Counted from the stretch's first letter, positions 17,721 to 27,418 are shown. The stretch: 64,000 bases of DNA from Dyella terrae (GCF_004322705.1 NZ_SIZZ01000001.1:310001-374000); one strand, 5' to 3'. Translations and numbers: made by a program. Notes: a model not told the origin generated them from the sequence alone.

Positions 17721-18620
17721 ATGCGTCGCATCGCATTGTTCCTGCTTACCAATATTGCCGTTCTCCTCCTGCTGTCCATCGTCATGCGCATTTTTGGCGT
17801 GGACCAGTGGGCCGCCGCCCGCGGTTACGGGGGCATGGGCGGGATGCTCCTGTACGCCGCCGTGATCGGCATGGGGGGTTCCTTTATTTCGCTGGCCATA
17901 TCCAAGTGGACCGCCAAGTGGTCCACCGGCGCCCGGGTCATCGATCAGCCCCAGAACGAGACCGAGCGCTGGCTGGTCGACACCGTGCGTCGCCACGCCG
18001 ACAAGGCGGGCATTGGCATGCCGGAAGTCGCCATTTACGACGGCCCGGAAATGAACGCCTTCGCCACCGGCATGAGCAAGAACAGCGCGCTGGTCGCGGT
18101 CAGTTCCGGCCTGCTGCAGCAGATGAATCGCGAACAGGTGAATGCCGTGCTTGGGCACGAGATCGGCCACGTCGCCAATGGCGACATGGTTACGCTGACG
18201 TTGATCCAGGGCGTGCTCAACACGCTCGTGATCCTCGCCTCGCGCGTTGTCGGTCGCCTGGTCGACAGCTGGCTGTCGGGCGGTCGCGATCGCGAAGGCG
18301 GTGGTGGCATGGGCTATTTCTTCAGCGTTTTGGTCCTGCAGATGGTGTTTGGCTTGTTCGCTTCGATGATCGTCATGGCGTTTTCCCGCTGGCGCGAGTT
18401 CCGTGCGGATGCCGCTGGTGCCAACCTGGCAGGGCGTGCCTCGATGATCTCCGCGCTGGAACGCCTCAAGGCCGACCACGGGGAAAACACCTTGCCGAAG
18501 ACCATCGCCGCCTTCGGCATTTCCGGTCATATCGCCACGGGCCTGCAGCGCCTCTTCATGAGCCACCCGCCGCTGGAAGAGCGCATCGCCGCCCTGCGGA
18601 ACGCCTCGCCGCACGCCTGA
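17721..18620 (+). CDS. htpX: Membrane metalloprotease HtpX
   Basis: 299-aa M48 zinc protease of the inner membrane that degrades misfolded membrane proteins with FtsH. Two N-terminal transmembrane segments (residues 4-22 and 40-60), zinc motif H146-E-I-G-H150, two further hydrophobic segments, and the third ligand Glu in FRADAAGANLAG. Start at 17721 follows CGAGAG; the frame opens at 17646 but family proteins begin MRRI/MKRI. In many bacteria htpX belongs to envelope or heat-shock regulons, fitting the htpG neighbour, though the two are separated by a terminator. Confidence 0.95.
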   Translation: MRRIALFLLTNIAVLLLLSIVMRIFGVDQWAAARGYGGMGGMLLYAAVIGMGGSFISLAISKWTAKWSTGARVIDQPQNETERWLVDTVRRHADKAGIGMPEVAIYDGPEMNAFATGMSKNSALVAVSSGLLQQMNREQVNAVLGHEIGHVANGDMVTLTLIQGVLNTLVILASRVVGRLVDSWLSGGRDREGGGGMGYFFSVLVLQMVFGLFASMIVMAFSRWREFRADAAGANLAGRASMISALERLKADHGENTLPKTIAAFGISGHIATGLQRLFMSHPPLEERIAALRNASPHA

Positions 18621-18663
18621 TGCCGGCGGCAGGGCGCCGGGTGTCACGTGCATGATGCCCCCC

Positions 18664-18689
18664 GACATCCCGGCGCTGGCCGGGATGTC
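18664..18689 (+). terminator. Hairpin terminator after htpX
   Basis: Perfect 11-bp stem GACATCCCGGC/GCCGGGATGTC (18664-18674, 18679-18689), 4-nt loop, followed by the short pyrimidine run CGTTTCTC. Confidence 0.75.
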
Positions 18690-18733
18690 CGTTTCTCAGA
18701 TTCATACCTTTGTACTTGTGGATGGATACCCGC

Positions 18734-20602
18734 ATGAGCTCCTCGACCGAAACCCGCAAATTCGAAGCCGAAGTCGCCCAGGTCCTGCACCTGGTGACGC
18801 ATTCGCTTTATTCGCACAAGGAAATCTTCCTGCGCGAACTCATCTCCAACGCCTCCGACGCCTGCGACAAGCTGCGCTTCGAGTCGATTGCCCGGCCACA
18901 GTTGCTGGCGGGCGAAGGCGAGCTGCACATCGACGTCAGCTGGGACGCCGATGCCCGTACCGTCACGGTCCGTGACAATGGCGTGGGCATGGACCGCGAG
19001 GACATCGTGGCCAACCTCGGCACCATCGCCAGCTCCGGCACGCGCCGGTTCCTCGAGGCGATGTCGGCGGAGCAGAAAACCGACGCCCGCCTGATCGGCC
19101 AGTTTGGCGTGGGTTTCTACTCCGCCTTCGTCGTTGCTGACCGCGTGACGGTGCTCAGCCGCCGCGCTGGCGATGCGTCCAGCGAAGGTGTGAAGTGGGA
19201 AAGTGATGGCAAGGGTGAGTATTCGCTGGAGCAGGTGGAGCTTGCCGAACGTGGCACGTCGATCGTCCTGCATCTGAAGGCCGACGAAGACGAATTCCTG
19301 CGCCCGTGGACGCTCAAGTCGCTGATCACGCGCTACTCCGACCACGTGGCATTCCCGATCCGCATGCCGCTGGAAAAAGATGGCAAGGCCAGTGACGAGT
19401 GGGAAACCGTCAATGCCGCTTCGGCGCTCTGGACCAAGCCGAAGTCGGACATCAGTGACGAGGACTATCAGAGCTTCTATCGGTCGCTCGGTCATGATTT
19501 CAACGACGCACTGGCCTGGACACACAACCGCGTCGAAGGCAGCCAGAGCTTCACGACCCTGCTTTACATCCCGTCGCAGCCGCCGTTCGATCTGATGATG
19601 GGCGGACGTGACGAGCGCAAGGGCCTGAAGCTGTACATCAAGCGCGTCTTCATCATGGATGCGGCCGAGGAGCTGCTGCCGAACTACCTGCGCTTTGTGC
19701 GCGGCGTGGTCGATGCGGACGACCTGCCGCTCAATGTCAGTCGCGAAATTCTGCAGCACAATCGTCAGCTTGAGCGCATCAAAGCCGCCTGCGTGAAGCG
19801 CGTGCTGGACCTGCTGGAGAAGCTTGCGCGCGATGAGCCCGAAAAGTTCGCGACGTTCTATAAAGCCTTCGGCAACACGCTGAAGGAGGGCATCGCCGAG
19901 GACCAGGGCAACCGCGAGCGCATCGCCAAACTGCTTCGTTTCGCCTCGACCAGGAGCGACAGCCGTTCGCCGAATGTCTCGCTGGACGATTACGTCGGTC
20001 GCATGGCGGTGGGCCAGGACACCATCTGGTACATCACGGCCGATAGCTACGCGGCAGCGGCGGGCAGCCCTCAGCTGGAAGCGTTCAAGGCCAAGGACAT
20101 CGAAGTCCTGCTGATGTACGACCGCGTCGACGAGTGGATGATCGGCAGCCTCACCGAGTATGCCGACAAGAAACTCAAGAACGTCGCCAAGGGCGAGCTG
20201 GCGCTCGATGAGGCCGACAAGCAGAAGCAGGAAGAGGCGAGCGCGGCTGCGGCACCGCTGATCGAGAAGATCAAGCGCCTGTTGGGTGATCGCGTGGGCG
20301 ACGTTCGCGTGTCGGCGCGTCTTACGGATTCGCCGTCGTGCCTTGCCTTGTCCGACTACGAAATGGCGCCGCATCTCGCGCGGCTGCTGCGCGAGGCCGG
20401 TCATGACATGCCGGACAGCAAGCCAACGCTCGAGATCAATCCGCAGCATCCGCTGCTCAAGCGCCTGGACGCCGAGTCCGATGACGGCAAGGCGGCCGAC
20501 CTGTCGAACCTCCTGCTCGAACAGGCCGAGATCGCCGCGGGCGCTCCGTTGCCCGATCCGGCGGCCTTCGTGCAGCGGATGAACCGGGTGCTGCTGGGCT
20601 GA
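18734..20602 (+). CDS. htpG: Molecular chaperone HtpG (Hsp90)
   Basis: 622-aa cytoplasmic Hsp90 ATPase. The GHKL ATP-binding domain is clear from ELISNASDACDKLR, DNGVGMDRED and GQFGVGFYSAFVV; middle domain with GVVDADDLPLNVSREILQ (catalytic arginine region), then the C-terminal dimerisation domain. MSSSTETRKFEAEV at 18734 is the likely start; in-frame ATGs at 18722 and 18710 would add 4 or 8 residues. Length and all motifs are normal. Confidence 0.96.
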   Translation: MSSSTETRKFEAEVAQVLHLVTHSLYSHKEIFLRELISNASDACDKLRFESIARPQLLAGEGELHIDVSWDADARTVTVRDNGVGMDREDIVANLGTIASSGTRRFLEAMSAEQKTDARLIGQFGVGFYSAFVVADRVTVLSRRAGDASSEGVKWESDGKGEYSLEQVELAERGTSIVLHLKADEDEFLRPWTLKSLITRYSDHVAFPIRMPLEKDGKASDEWETVNAASALWTKPKSDISDEDYQSFYRSLGHDFNDALAWTHNRVEGSQSFTTLLYIPSQPPFDLMMGGRDERKGLKLYIKRVFIMDAAEELLPNYLRFVRGVVDADDLPLNVSREILQHNRQLERIKAACVKRVLDLLEKLARDEPEKFATFYKAFGNTLKEGIAEDQGNRERIAKLLRFASTRSDSRSPNVSLDDYVGRMAVGQDTIWYITADSYAAAAGSPQLEAFKAKDIEVLLMYDRVDEWMIGSLTEYADKKLKNVAKGELALDEADKQKQEEASAAAAPLIEKIKRLLGDRVGDVRVSARLTDSPSCLALSDYEMAPHLARLLREAGHDMPDSKPTLEINPQHPLLKRLDAESDDGKAADLSNLLLEQAEIAAGAPLPDPAAFVQRMNRVLLG

Positions 20603-20632
20603 TCGATTCGGCGTCAAGATGCTACACACAAG

Positions 20633-20660
20633 GCGGCCGCTATAATGCGGCCGCTTTTTT
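20633..20660 (+). terminator. Terminator after htpG whose loop is TATAAT
   Basis: Perfect 8-bp stem GCGGCCGC/GCGGCCGC (20633-20640, 20647-20654) with the six-base loop TATAAT at 20641-20646 and a six-T tail. It clearly can terminate htpG. The loop equals the sigma-70 -10 consensus and lies 30 bp before the next gene; no -35 element stands at 16-18 bp spacing. Confidence 0.92.
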
Positions 20661-20675
20661 GCGCGAAGGAAACCC

Positions 20676-21575
20676 ATGAGTTCGCTGTTGATGCTGTTTG
20701 TCTGCCTGGCGCTTGGCGTGCTGGTGGCGCGCTTCGGCAAGCCGCCGTCGGGCATCGTCCATGGCATCAACTGGTGGGTGATCCAGATCGCCTTGCCGGC
20801 GCTCGTGCTGGCCTTCATCCCGCAGATCAAGTTTGAATCGCAGCTGTGGTTTCCCGTCGCGGCGATGTGGGTCGTGTTCTTCGGGGCGTGGCTGGTATTT
20901 GCCGTGTTGGGACGCTGGCTTCACTGGTCGCGCGCCCGGATCGGCTGCCTGACCCTGGTATGCGGTCTGGGCAATACCTCGTTCATGGGCTACCCGATGA
21001 TGCAGGCCCTTCATGGCAAGGAGGGACTGGCCATGGCCGTGGTCGCGGACCAGCTGGGTTGCTTCCCGCTGCTTGCATCGGCAGGCGTGGTCGTCGCCTC
21101 TCTTTATGCCGGGTGTACGCCGCAGCCGGCCATCATCGTGCGCCGCATCCTGACTTTTCCGGCGTTCATAGCGCTGGTGCTCGGTGTGATCGTTGGCGCG
21201 CTGGGAGGGTGGCCGGAGCTTATCCAGAACGCGCTGATTCCCATCGGGGGCACGCTGACGCCGCTGGCGCTTTTCTCGGTGGGCATGCAGTTCAAGTTCA
21301 AGCTGGGTGAAAAGCAGGTGGCCGCCGTGGGCCTGGGGCTCGGCTGGAAGATGGTCCTGGCGCCCCTGGCCTGTGTCGGGCTCGGCGTAGCAGCGGGCGT
21401 GAGCGGCGTGACCTTTATCGTCGGCGTGTTGCAGGCGGCCATGGCGCCGATGATTTCCGCGGCCATCCTGGCGGATGAATATGGACTGGAGCCGCCACTC
21501 GCCAACTCGGTGTTGGGGGCGGGCATCGTCCTGTCCTTGATCACCGTGCCATGGGCCAACGTGCTGCTGACCTGA
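20676..21575 (+). CDS. AEC family transporter
   Basis: 299-aa membrane protein of the auxin efflux carrier-like family (as in malonate/malate carriers of bacteria). Hydrophobic segments fill the length, about ten in two five-helix halves; GNTSFMGYPMMQAL and the second-half GVLQAAMAPMISAAILADEYG are the conserved crossover regions. Start at 20676 follows AAGGA. Substrate probably an organic anion but not determinable. It is 15 bp past the htpG terminator. Confidence 0.86.
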   Translation: MSSLLMLFVCLALGVLVARFGKPPSGIVHGINWWVIQIALPALVLAFIPQIKFESQLWFPVAAMWVVFFGAWLVFAVLGRWLHWSRARIGCLTLVCGLGNTSFMGYPMMQALHGKEGLAMAVVADQLGCFPLLASAGVVVASLYAGCTPQPAIIVRRILTFPAFIALVLGVIVGALGGWPELIQNALIPIGGTLTPLALFSVGMQFKFKLGEKQVAAVGLGLGWKMVLAPLACVGLGVAAGVSGVTFIVGVLQAAMAPMISAAILADEYGLEPPLANSVLGAGIVLSLITVPWANVLLT

Positions 21576-21620
21576 CCTGCGCATCCAAGCCAACCTCGAC
21601 CAGCGTCTGTTCATTGCCTG

Positions 21621-22010
21621 ATGCCTCCAATTTCCCTCACCTCCGTTCGCGTCGACGTCTGGCTCTGGGCCGCGCGCTTTTTCAAAACGCGCAGCCTCGC
21701 CAAGCAGGCAATCGACGGCGGCAAAATCGACGTCAATGGTGCCGGCTGTAAGCCGGCCAAGGCCCTGCAGGTCGGCGATATGCTGCGCATCACGCGCGGT
21801 GAGGAACGCCTCGAGGTGGAAGTCCTTGAGCTTTCCGACAGGCGTGGCGCCGCAAGCGTGGCGCAAGCCTTGTATCGCGAAACCGAAGAAAGTCGCCGTA
21901 TTCGTGAAGCGCATCGTGAAGAGCGTCGACTTATTGGCGCGGCTGCGCCATTGCATCGCCCGGACAAGCAAGACAGGCGGGCTTTGCGGCGCCTGAAGGA
22001 CGCTGGGTGA
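21621..22010 (+). CDS. hslR: Heat-shock ribosome-associated protein Hsp15 (S4 domain)
   Basis: 129-aa RNA-binding protein that rescues stalled 50S subunits carrying peptidyl-tRNA. The S4 domain spans about residues 9-70 (RVDVWLWAARFFKTRSLAKQ, GGKIDVNG, LQVGDMLRI), followed by the basic, Arg/Glu-rich tail (REAHREERRLIG, RPDKQDRRALRRLK) typical of HslR. It follows the AEC gene by 45 bp. No clear ribosome site precedes the ATG. Confidence 0.92.
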   Translation: MPPISLTSVRVDVWLWAARFFKTRSLAKQAIDGGKIDVNGAGCKPAKALQVGDMLRITRGEERLEVEVLELSDRRGAASVAQALYRETEESRRIREAHREERRLIGAAAPLHRPDKQDRRALRRLKDAG

Positions 22011-22106
22011 GCAATACATCGCAGTTTCCCGGCTAAAACTGGAGGAGCATGCCCAGCACACGGCAAGTCGTTGCCGTCCAGAGTGCATCCGCACAGGGGA
22101 GTACGC

Positions 22107-22661
22107 ATGAGCGGCATCGACTTCTTCAAGCGTCTGTTGGGCGGCCCATCGGCACCCGCCCAGGAAACGGCGCGCCACCTGCAGGCGCCGACAGGCATGC
22201 GGGTGCTGATGGTCGATGACTCTCCCACCTTGCTGGCCGTGCTGGGTCGCATGGTCGAGCAGGAAGGCTATTCACCTTTGCGCGCGGCCGACGGCGACAC
22301 CGCCCTGGCCATGGCGCGCGATGAGCAACCTTCGCTGATTTTTCTGGACATCGTGATGCCGGGTAAGAACGGCTTCGCCGTGCTGCGTGAGCTTCGTCAC
22401 GATCCGGCCACGCGCGATATTCCGATCGTGATGATCAGTGGAAACCAGCAGGCGACCGAGCAGTTCTATGTGCAGCGCTTTGGTGCCGACGACTTCATCA
22501 AGAAGCCTTTTGGCCGTGCCGAAGTGATGGGTTGCATCCACAAGCTGGTGCTTGCCGGTCGTCTGCCGGCTCGCGATCTGGCGATTGCGCCGGAGGCCGT
22601 CGCCATGCCGATCGACGTCATCGAGCCGACGCCGGCGTCGGTCGCAGGATTGGCAGCCTGA
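22107..22661 (+). CDS. Single-domain response regulator (PilG/PilH-like receiver)
   Basis: 184-aa protein with one CheY-type receiver domain (about residues 31-150): acidic pair VDD (37-38), phospho-acceptor Asp81 in FLDIVMPGKNG, Ser in MISGN, Lys in IKKPF. About 30 residues precede the domain and 35 follow it; no output domain is recognisable. Its receiver resembles those of twitching-motility pathways, but no pil/che genes are adjacent, so the partner kinase is unknown. Start follows GGGGAG by 6 nt. Confidence 0.83.
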   Translation: MSGIDFFKRLLGGPSAPAQETARHLQAPTGMRVLMVDDSPTLLAVLGRMVEQEGYSPLRAADGDTALAMARDEQPSLIFLDIVMPGKNGFAVLRELRHDPATRDIPIVMISGNQQATEQFYVQRFGADDFIKKPFGRAEVMGCIHKLVLAGRLPARDLAIAPEAVAMPIDVIEPTPASVAGLAA

Positions 22662-22675
22662 GCTGCTGAGGGCGG

Positions 22676-23263
22676 TCAATCCACCAGATCGAGAGCGGCT
22701 TTGCGCGCCGCATCGCGAATTTCCTTGCAGAACGTTGCGTCTTCGACGGTGCGCGCAAGCACCATGGCGCCCACCAGGAGCGCCGCTGCCGCCACGCCAC
22801 GTTCGCGGGCCTGCGGATGGTCGGCGGGATCGACATCGTTGGACAGCATGCCGACCATTCGCTCAAGCAGGGCGTGATAAGCCTGCCTGACAACGGGTCC
22901 TGAGCGCGCCGAATCCGAGGGCAAGGCGATCATCGGGCAATGGCCTTCGATGTCGTTGAGATGCACATCGGACAAGTAGGCATTGATGACGAACCGCGCG
23001 TGGCCCGGCATGCAGCCAGGCACGTCGTCGGGCAGCTCTTTCCAGCGCTGGGTCGCGTCGAAGTTCTGGTAGGCGGCAATCGCCTCGGCGAAAAGCTCTT
23101 CCTTCGCGCGGAAGTGGTTGTAGAAGCCGCCGCGCGTCAGGCCCGCGCGCTGCATGATTTCATCGATCGACACTTCCGCGAAGCCTCGTCGATTGAACAG
23201 TTCTCGGGCACATTCGACGATTCGATCGCGCGTCTTCTGCTTGTGGGCGGCCGACAGAGGCAT
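22676..23263 (-). CDS. TetR family transcriptional regulator
   Basis: 195-aa repressor with N-terminal TetR helix-turn-helix (KTRDRIVECARELFNRRGFAEVSIDEIM... GGFYNHF) and a C-terminal domain of the NemR/AcrR-like type. Divergent from a glutathione S-transferase gene with 148 bp between starts, an arrangement in which the regulator usually represses both. The frame opens at 23413, overlapping the transferase start; MPLSAAHKQKTRD at 23263 fits family N-termini. The ligand may be an electrophile, given the target gene; this is inference. Confidence 0.88.
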   Translation of the reverse strand: MPLSAAHKQKTRDRIVECARELFNRRGFAEVSIDEIMQRAGLTRGGFYNHFRAKEELFAEAIAAYQNFDATQRWKELPDDVPGCMPGHARFVINAYLSDVHLNDIEGHCPMIALPSDSARSGPVVRQAYHALLERMVGMLSNDVDPADHPQARERGVAAAALLVGAMVLARTVEDATFCKEIRDAARKAALDLVD

Positions 23264-23312
23264 GGCGTAAGGGCCCGGGGAAAGGGAGCTCAGCGTACTC
23301 CTGGCGCGACAA

Positions 23313-23326
23313 ATGTTCTTGAACAT
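23313..23326. promoter_or_regulatory. Candidate operator between tetR-type gene and GST gene
   Basis: Inverted repeat ATGTTC-TT-GAACAT in the 148-bp divergent region, the only good dyad there. Position and symmetry suit a TetR-family operator; size (14 bp) is at the short end. Confidence 0.45.
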
Positions 23327-23411
23327 ATCAAGCGGGGTGACAGACTCCGGAGGTGTCCCCACGGTTGGCGGCCCCGGCCGCCATGGCGCCCTGTCAAAAC
23401 GGAGAAGTCGC

Positions 23412-24041
23412 ATGAAGCTCTACTACGCACAGACGATGAACCCGCGCAAAGCCTGCGCTGTCGCCAAATACCTGAACTCCCCGGTCGAATACATCTACGT
23501 GAACCTGCCCAAGGGCGAGCACCTGTCACCCGAATACCTGGCCGAGAACCCCAACGGCAAGGTGCCCTTGCTGGTCGACGGCGACATGCACCTTTGGGAG
23601 AGCACGGCCATCATGGCCTATCTCGCCGTGAAGGCCGGTTCGGATCTTTGGCCCAACGCGCCCGAAGCGCAGGTGGAAGTGCTGCGCTGGTTGTCCTGGG
23701 ATCTGGCGCATTTCTCGCGCCATGGCGGTTCGCTGTACTTCGAACATCACGTCAAACCAGCATTCGGGCTCGGTGAACCCAATACGGCGGCGGTTGAAGA
23801 GGCCAGCAAGTTCTGGCGTCGATTTGCAAAGGTGCTCGACACGCACCTGGCCGGTCGCAGTTACCTGGTCGGCGAGAAGCTGAGCATTGCCGATTTCGGC
23901 GTCGGCGTCCTGCTGCCATGGGCCAAGGAATCGCACCTGCCGGTGGACGACTTCCCGCACATCGTACGTTGGCATGAGCGCCTGATGGCTATTCCGGCAT
24001 GGCGGGATCCGTTCCCCGCCCCGGCCTCGATCGCTGCTTAA
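23412..24041 (+). CDS. Glutathione S-transferase family protein
   Basis: 209-aa cytosolic GST. N-terminal thioredoxin-like domain (MKLYYAQTMNPRKACAVAKYL, cis-Pro in NGKVPLLVDGD, ES in LWESTAIMAYLA), C-terminal helical domain with the capping box SIADFGVG. The Ser/Cys region PRKAC suggests a non-tyrosine catalytic class. Start follows GGAG. Divergent from, and probably regulated by, the TetR protein next door. Substrate unknown. Confidence 0.9.
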   Translation: MKLYYAQTMNPRKACAVAKYLNSPVEYIYVNLPKGEHLSPEYLAENPNGKVPLLVDGDMHLWESTAIMAYLAVKAGSDLWPNAPEAQVEVLRWLSWDLAHFSRHGGSLYFEHHVKPAFGLGEPNTAAVEEASKFWRRFAKVLDTHLAGRSYLVGEKLSIADFGVGVLLPWAKESHLPVDDFPHIVRWHERLMAIPAWRDPFPAPASIAA

Positions 24042-24061
24042 GCCCGGCAATCCAGGGCTTT

Positions 24062-24087
24062 GCCCTCTCCCGCTCACGGGGGAGGGC
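24062..24087. terminator. Hairpin between convergent GST gene and mutS
   Basis: Eleven-pair stem GCCCTCTCCCG/CGGGGGAGGGC (24062-24072, 24077-24087; one G-T pair), loop CTCA, no long T run. Likely terminator for the GST gene or both. Confidence 0.6.
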
Positions 24088-24107
24088 TGTCAGGCGGCGG
24101 CAGTCAA

Positions 24108-26684
24108 TCACGCAAGGGCTTTCAAGCGGTACAACGCCTCCAGCGCATCGCGCGGCGACAGCGCATCCGGATCGATTCCATCGAGCGCCTTTTCCACCGC
24201 AGAGGGTGCCGGCGGCGCGAACAAACCAAGCTGCGGCGACGTATCTGTTTTCGGCGAAGGCGCCGAGGCCTGCTGATGCATGCCGCGCTCCAGTTCGGCC
24301 AGCGTGCGCCGCGCGTCGGCGATGACCGACTTCGGCAAGCCTGCCAGCGCGGCAACCTGCAGGCCGAAGCTGCGGTTCGCCGGGCCTTCCTTGACGGCAT
24401 GCATGAACACCAACTGGTCGCCGTACTCGACGGCGTCCAGGTGCACGTTGGCGATGGTCGGATACTCGTTGGCCAGTTCGGTCAGTTCGAAGTAGTGCGT
24501 TGCGAACAGCGTGTACGCGCGACTGGCTGCGGCCAGATGCACGGCGGCGGCACGCGCGAGCGCCAGGCCGTCGTAGGTGCTCGTGCCGCGGCCCACTTCG
24601 TCCATCAGTACCAGGCTGTGTTCGGTGGCGTTGTGCAGGATGTTGGCCGTCTCGCTCATTTCCACCATGAAAGTGGACTGGCCGCGCGACAGGTCATCGC
24701 CCGCGCCAATACGCGTGAAGATGCGATCGACCGGGCCAATGCGCGCACCGCTGGCCGGCACGTAGCTTCCGATATGAGCGAGCAGGGCGATGAGGGCGTT
24801 CTGGCGCATGTAGGTCGACTTACCGCCCATGTTCGGGCCGGTGATCACCAGCATGCGGCGCGCATCGTTCAACTGCAGGTCGTTGGGCTCGAACGGCTCG
24901 GCGCGCACCTTTTCCACCACGGGATGGCGGCCGCGTTCGATGTGGATGCCGGGTTCGTCAGTGAGCGTAGGTTCGCTCCAGTCCAGCGTGCTGGCGCGCT
25001 CTGCGAGCGTCGTGATGACGTCGAGCTCGGCCATCGCCGCGGCGGCGGCTTTGAGCGATTCGAGCTTCACCGTCAGTTCGTCGAGCAAGGCCTCGTACAG
25101 GGCGCGTTCGCGCATCAGCGAGCGCTCCTTCGCCGACAACACCTTGTCTTCGAAGGTTTTCAGTTCTTCGGTGATGTAGCGTTCGGCGTTCTTGGTCGTC
25201 TGGCGGCGCGTGTAGTGCGTCGGCGCCTTGTCGGCCTGGCCCTTGCTGATTTCGATGTAGTAGCCGTGGACGCGGTTGTATCCGACCTTGAGGGTGGCGA
25301 TGCCACTGGCGGCCTTTTCGCGCTCCTCGAGTTCAACCAGGTACTGGTCGGCATTCGTGGCGAGGCGGCGCAGTTCATCCAGTTCGGCGTCGTAGCCATC
25401 GGCGATGACGCCGCCATCGCGCTGGAGCACGGGCGGTTGCGCGACGACGGCTCGGGCAAGCAAGGCGGCGTTGTCGGCATGATCCCCGATGCGCGCGACG
25501 AGCGCATGAAGCAGGGGGCTGTCGAGGGCAGCAATTTCGTCGCGCAAGGTCGGTGCGGCGGCCAGGCCATCACGCAAGGTGGAAAGATCGCGCGGGCGCG
25601 CCGAACGCAGTGCCACGCGTGCCAGGATGCGCTCGAGGTCGCCGATGCCTCGCAGTTTTTCGCGCAGGCTTTCGAAGCGACGGCTTTCGATCAGCGCACC
25701 AATGGCCTGGTGACGATGGCGCAGCACGTCGCGCGAGCGCAGCGGGCGATTCAGCCAGCGGCGCAGGAGGCGGGCGCCCATGGGTGTCACGCTTTCATCG
25801 AGCACCCCGAGCAGGGTGTGTTCGGTGCGTCCGGTCGGATGCGTGTCCAGTTCCAGATTGCGGCGCGTGGCGGCGTCCAGGGCGATGGTCTCGCTGGCGC
25901 TTTCCACGGACATGCCGGAGAGATGCGGGAGCGCGGCCTTCTGAGTCTCCTCGACGTAACCGAGCAGGCAGCCGGCGGCGGCAATAGCCAAGGGCATGCC
26001 ATCGACACCGAAACCACCGAGGTCGCGCGTGCCGAAAAAGCGGTTCAGTTCGCGACGTGCGGCATCGCTGTCGAAATGCCACGGCGGGCGACGACGCACG
26101 CCGGGCAGGGCGCTGACCAGTTTGGGCCAGGCGACGGAATCGTCGACGAGGGTCTCGGCCGGTTGCAGGCGCGCCAGTTCAGCAGCCAGTGTTTCAGCGG
26201 TCGGAACTTCGCTCAGCAGGAACCGGCCGCTGGCGAGATCGACCCAGGCCAGTCCATAGGCGCCTTGCGGGCCGGCGGCGATCGACAGCAGCAGGTTGTC
26301 ACGTCGCTCCTCGAGCAGGGCGGCATCGGTGACCGTACCCGGGGTGACGATGCGCACCACTTTTCGTTCGACCGGACCCTTGGCCAGGGCCGGGTCGCCG
26401 ACTTGTTCACAGATGGCGACGGACTCGCCCAGGCGCACCAGGCGGGCAAGGTAGTTTTCCGCGGCGTGGTAAGGCACGCCGGCCATCGGAATGGGCTGGC
26501 CAGCCGATTGCCCGCGTTGCGTCAGGGTGATATCGAGCAGTCGCGCCGCCTTGCGGGCGTCGTCGTAGAACAGCTCGTAGAAATCACCCATACGGAAAAA
26601 CAGCAGCACGTCCGGGTGCTCGGCCTTGGCCGAAAGGTACTGGCGCATCAACGGGGTATGCAGGGAAAGATCGTCAGCAGTCAT
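24108..26684 (-). CDS. mutS: DNA mismatch repair protein MutS
   Basis: 858-aa mismatch-recognition ATPase that works with MutL. The mismatch-wedging Phe-x-Glu is F35-Y-E37 in [12 protein letters not shown]; connector and lever domains follow; the ATPase has Walker [11 protein letters not shown], Walker [17 protein letters not shown] and the C-terminal helix-turn-helix region [13 protein letters not shown]. Length is normal. Divergent from pncC with 92 bp between. The long open frame on the opposite strand (24060-26813) is a GC-codon shadow. Confidence 0.97.
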   Translation of the reverse strand: MTADDLSLHTPLMRQYLSAKAEHPDVLLFFRMGDFYELFYDDARKAARLLDITLTQRGQSAGQPIPMAGVPYHAAENYLARLVRLGESVAICEQVGDPALAKGPVERKVVRIVTPGTVTDAALLEERRDNLLLSIAAGPQGAYGLAWVDLASGRFLLSEVPTAETLAAELARLQPAETLVDDSVAWPKLVSALPGVRRRPPWHFDSDAARRELNRFFGTRDLGGFGVDGMPLAIAAAGCLLGYVEETQKAALPHLSGMSVESASETIALDAATRRNLELDTHPTGRTEHTLLGVLDESVTPMGARLLRRWLNRPLRSRDVLRHRHQAIGALIESRRFESLREKLRGIGDLERILARVALRSARPRDLSTLRDGLAAAPTLRDEIAALDSPLLHALVARIGDHADNAALLARAVVAQPPVLQRDGGVIADGYDAELDELRRLATNADQYLVELEEREKAASGIATLKVGYNRVHGYYIEISKGQADKAPTHYTRRQTTKNAERYITEELKTFEDKVLSAKERSLMRERALYEALLDELTVKLESLKAAAAAMAELDVITTLAERASTLDWSEPTLTDEPGIHIERGRHPVVEKVRAEPFEPNDLQLNDARRMLVITGPNMGGKSTYMRQNALIALLAHIGSYVPASGARIGPVDRIFTRIGAGDDLSRGQSTFMVEMSETANILHNATEHSLVLMDEVGRGTSTYDGLALARAAAVHLAAASRAYTLFATHYFELTELANEYPTIANVHLDAVEYGDQLVFMHAVKEGPANRSFGLQVAALAGLPKSVIADARRTLAELERGMHQQASAPSPKTDTSPQLGLFAPPAPSAVEKALDGIDPDALSPRDALEALYRLKALA

Positions 26685-26776
26685 GCGGTCAAGTCTTGGC
26701 CTTACGGCGGTAAAGAGGTAGAACGGGCAGCTTCACGCGGCGGTTCGCTGCGTCGTTTCAATAGCGGGAGTCTCGC

Positions 26777-27286
26777 ATGGAGTCGTTGTCTGTTCCTACC
26801 GACGCCGAACTGACGGAGCTGGCGCAAGGCGTGGCGGAGGCCGTACAGGCCGCCAAACTGATGCTGGTGACGGCCGAGTCGTGCACGGGTGGGTGGATCG
26901 CCAAGACCTTGACCGACCTGGCTGGTAGCTCGGCCTGGTTCGATGCCGGCGTGGTCACTTACAGCTACGAGGCCAAGGAGGCTTTGCTGGGCGTGAATCT
27001 GCGCACGCTCGAGCAGACCGGCGCCGTCAGCGAAGAGACGGCGCTGGAGATGGTGTCTGGCGCGCTGGCGCGTTTCGGCGCGGGTGTGGCCGTGGCGGTT
27101 ACTGGCATTGCCGGACCCACGGGCGGGACGCCGGACAAGCCCGTGGGCACCGTGTGGATCAGCTGGAAGTGCCGTGGCGGTTACGCGCATGCGCGCCACT
27201 TCCGGTTCGGCGGCGATCGGGAAGCTGTCCGACGCCAGACCGTGGCGGCCGCGCTCGTGGGATTGCGCAAGGCACTGACAGAGTAA
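26777..27286 (+). CDS. pncC: Nicotinamide-nucleotide amidohydrolase (CinA C-terminal type)
   Basis: 169-aa stand-alone CinA C-terminal domain that deamidates NMN to nicotinate mononucleotide in pyridine-nucleotide recycling. Signature AESCTGGWIAKTLTDLAGSS contains the catalytic Ser; GVVTYSYEAKEALLGV, AVTGIAGPTGG and KPVGTVWI are also conserved. No N-terminal MoCF-like domain. Immediately precedes recA, the usual order in gammaproteobacteria. Confidence 0.94.
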   Translation: MESLSVPTDAELTELAQGVAEAVQAAKLMLVTAESCTGGWIAKTLTDLAGSSAWFDAGVVTYSYEAKEALLGVNLRTLEQTGAVSEETALEMVSGALARFGAGVAVAVTGIAGPTGGTPDKPVGTVWISWKCRGGYAHARHFRFGGDREAVRRQTVAAALVGLRKALTE

Positions 27287-27418
27287 GTGGCGTGTGCCGG
27301 TCGGAGGGCCTTGACCGGTGTGGGATACTGGGCGTCCTGAGTGATCGCAGCCCGTGAGACTAGGCCGGCGCATCATGCTCGCCACCAAAGACAACTAATG
27401 AAACCGGGAAACAAGACG

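Noticed and set aside
24060..26813. 917-codon open frame on the plus strand opposite mutS
   Set aside because: It is fully antisense to a complete MutS, has no domain-like sequence, and long antisense frames are normal at this GC content.
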